Source: an uncultured Bacteroidaceae bacterium
GTDB lineage: Bacteria > Bacteroidota > Bacteroidia > Bacteroidales > Bacteroidaceae
Direction of reading: 5' to 3'
DNA: 13,656 nucleotides
Assembly (NCBI GenBank): GCA_904501775.1
Contig: CAJGCJ010000044.1
Span: 1 to 13,656, forward strand
Below are positions 13,651 to 13,656 of this stretch, piece by piece (position 1 is the first letter of the stretch; each line of letters opens with the position of its first letter). The position numbers and the translations under genes were made by a program. A model generated the notes under the pieces. The model saw only the letters and a program-made list of their open reading frames with translations. It was not told where the DNA came from and ran no database searches.

Positions 13651-13656
13651 GGTTTG

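Overview
The window is ordinary-looking chromosomal DNA from a member of the Bacteroidota, most likely Bacteroidales. The evidence is the families present (DUF4294, DUF4250, surface lipoproteins with a C-S-S-D-D-D start, a CzcA-type efflux pair), promoter-like elements of the Bacteroides type (TAnnTTTG with an upstream TTTG), and start codons without clear Shine-Dalgarno sequences. Eight of the nine genes lie on the minus strand. I see no tRNA, rRNA, CRISPR array, insertion sequence, integrase or defence cassette.

Layout on the minus strand, in the direction of transcription. At the right edge a serpin lipoprotein (13650-12340) ends at a strong hairpin that it shares with the convergent, plus-strand DUF4294 gene (11610-12230). 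Divergent from DUF4294 is a tight unit: an MsbA-like ABC exporter (11454-9613), a LOG/TIGR00730 nucleotide hydrolase (9609-9067) and a PfkB sugar or nucleoside kinase (9037-8111). After about 100 bp holding a promoter and a 22-bp AT-rich dyad comes a heavy-metal efflux unit: a histidine-rich adaptor lipoprotein (8009-6684), an RND permease (6665-3588) and a small DUF4250 protein (3576-3397). No outer-membrane channel gene is present. A 149-bp gap with a good promoter leads to a secreted WD40 protein with a divergent OmpA-like C-terminus (3247-1145), a hairpin terminator, and a secreted TPR protein cut by the left edge (1001-1).

Working together: the adaptor and permease should form the inner-membrane and periplasmic parts of a metal pump. 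The WD40/OmpA-like and TPR proteins probably act together in the periplasm or at the outer membrane; their combined domains recall PorE of the type IX secretion system, split over two genes. The serpin is predicted to face outward and to use an Arg at P1 against trypsin-like proteases. The most interesting items are the WD40/OmpA-like plus TPR pair, the serpin's reactive loop, the adaptor's 26-histidine segment, and a possible leaderless DUF4294 transcript. None of these amounts to a clearly new system on sequence alone.
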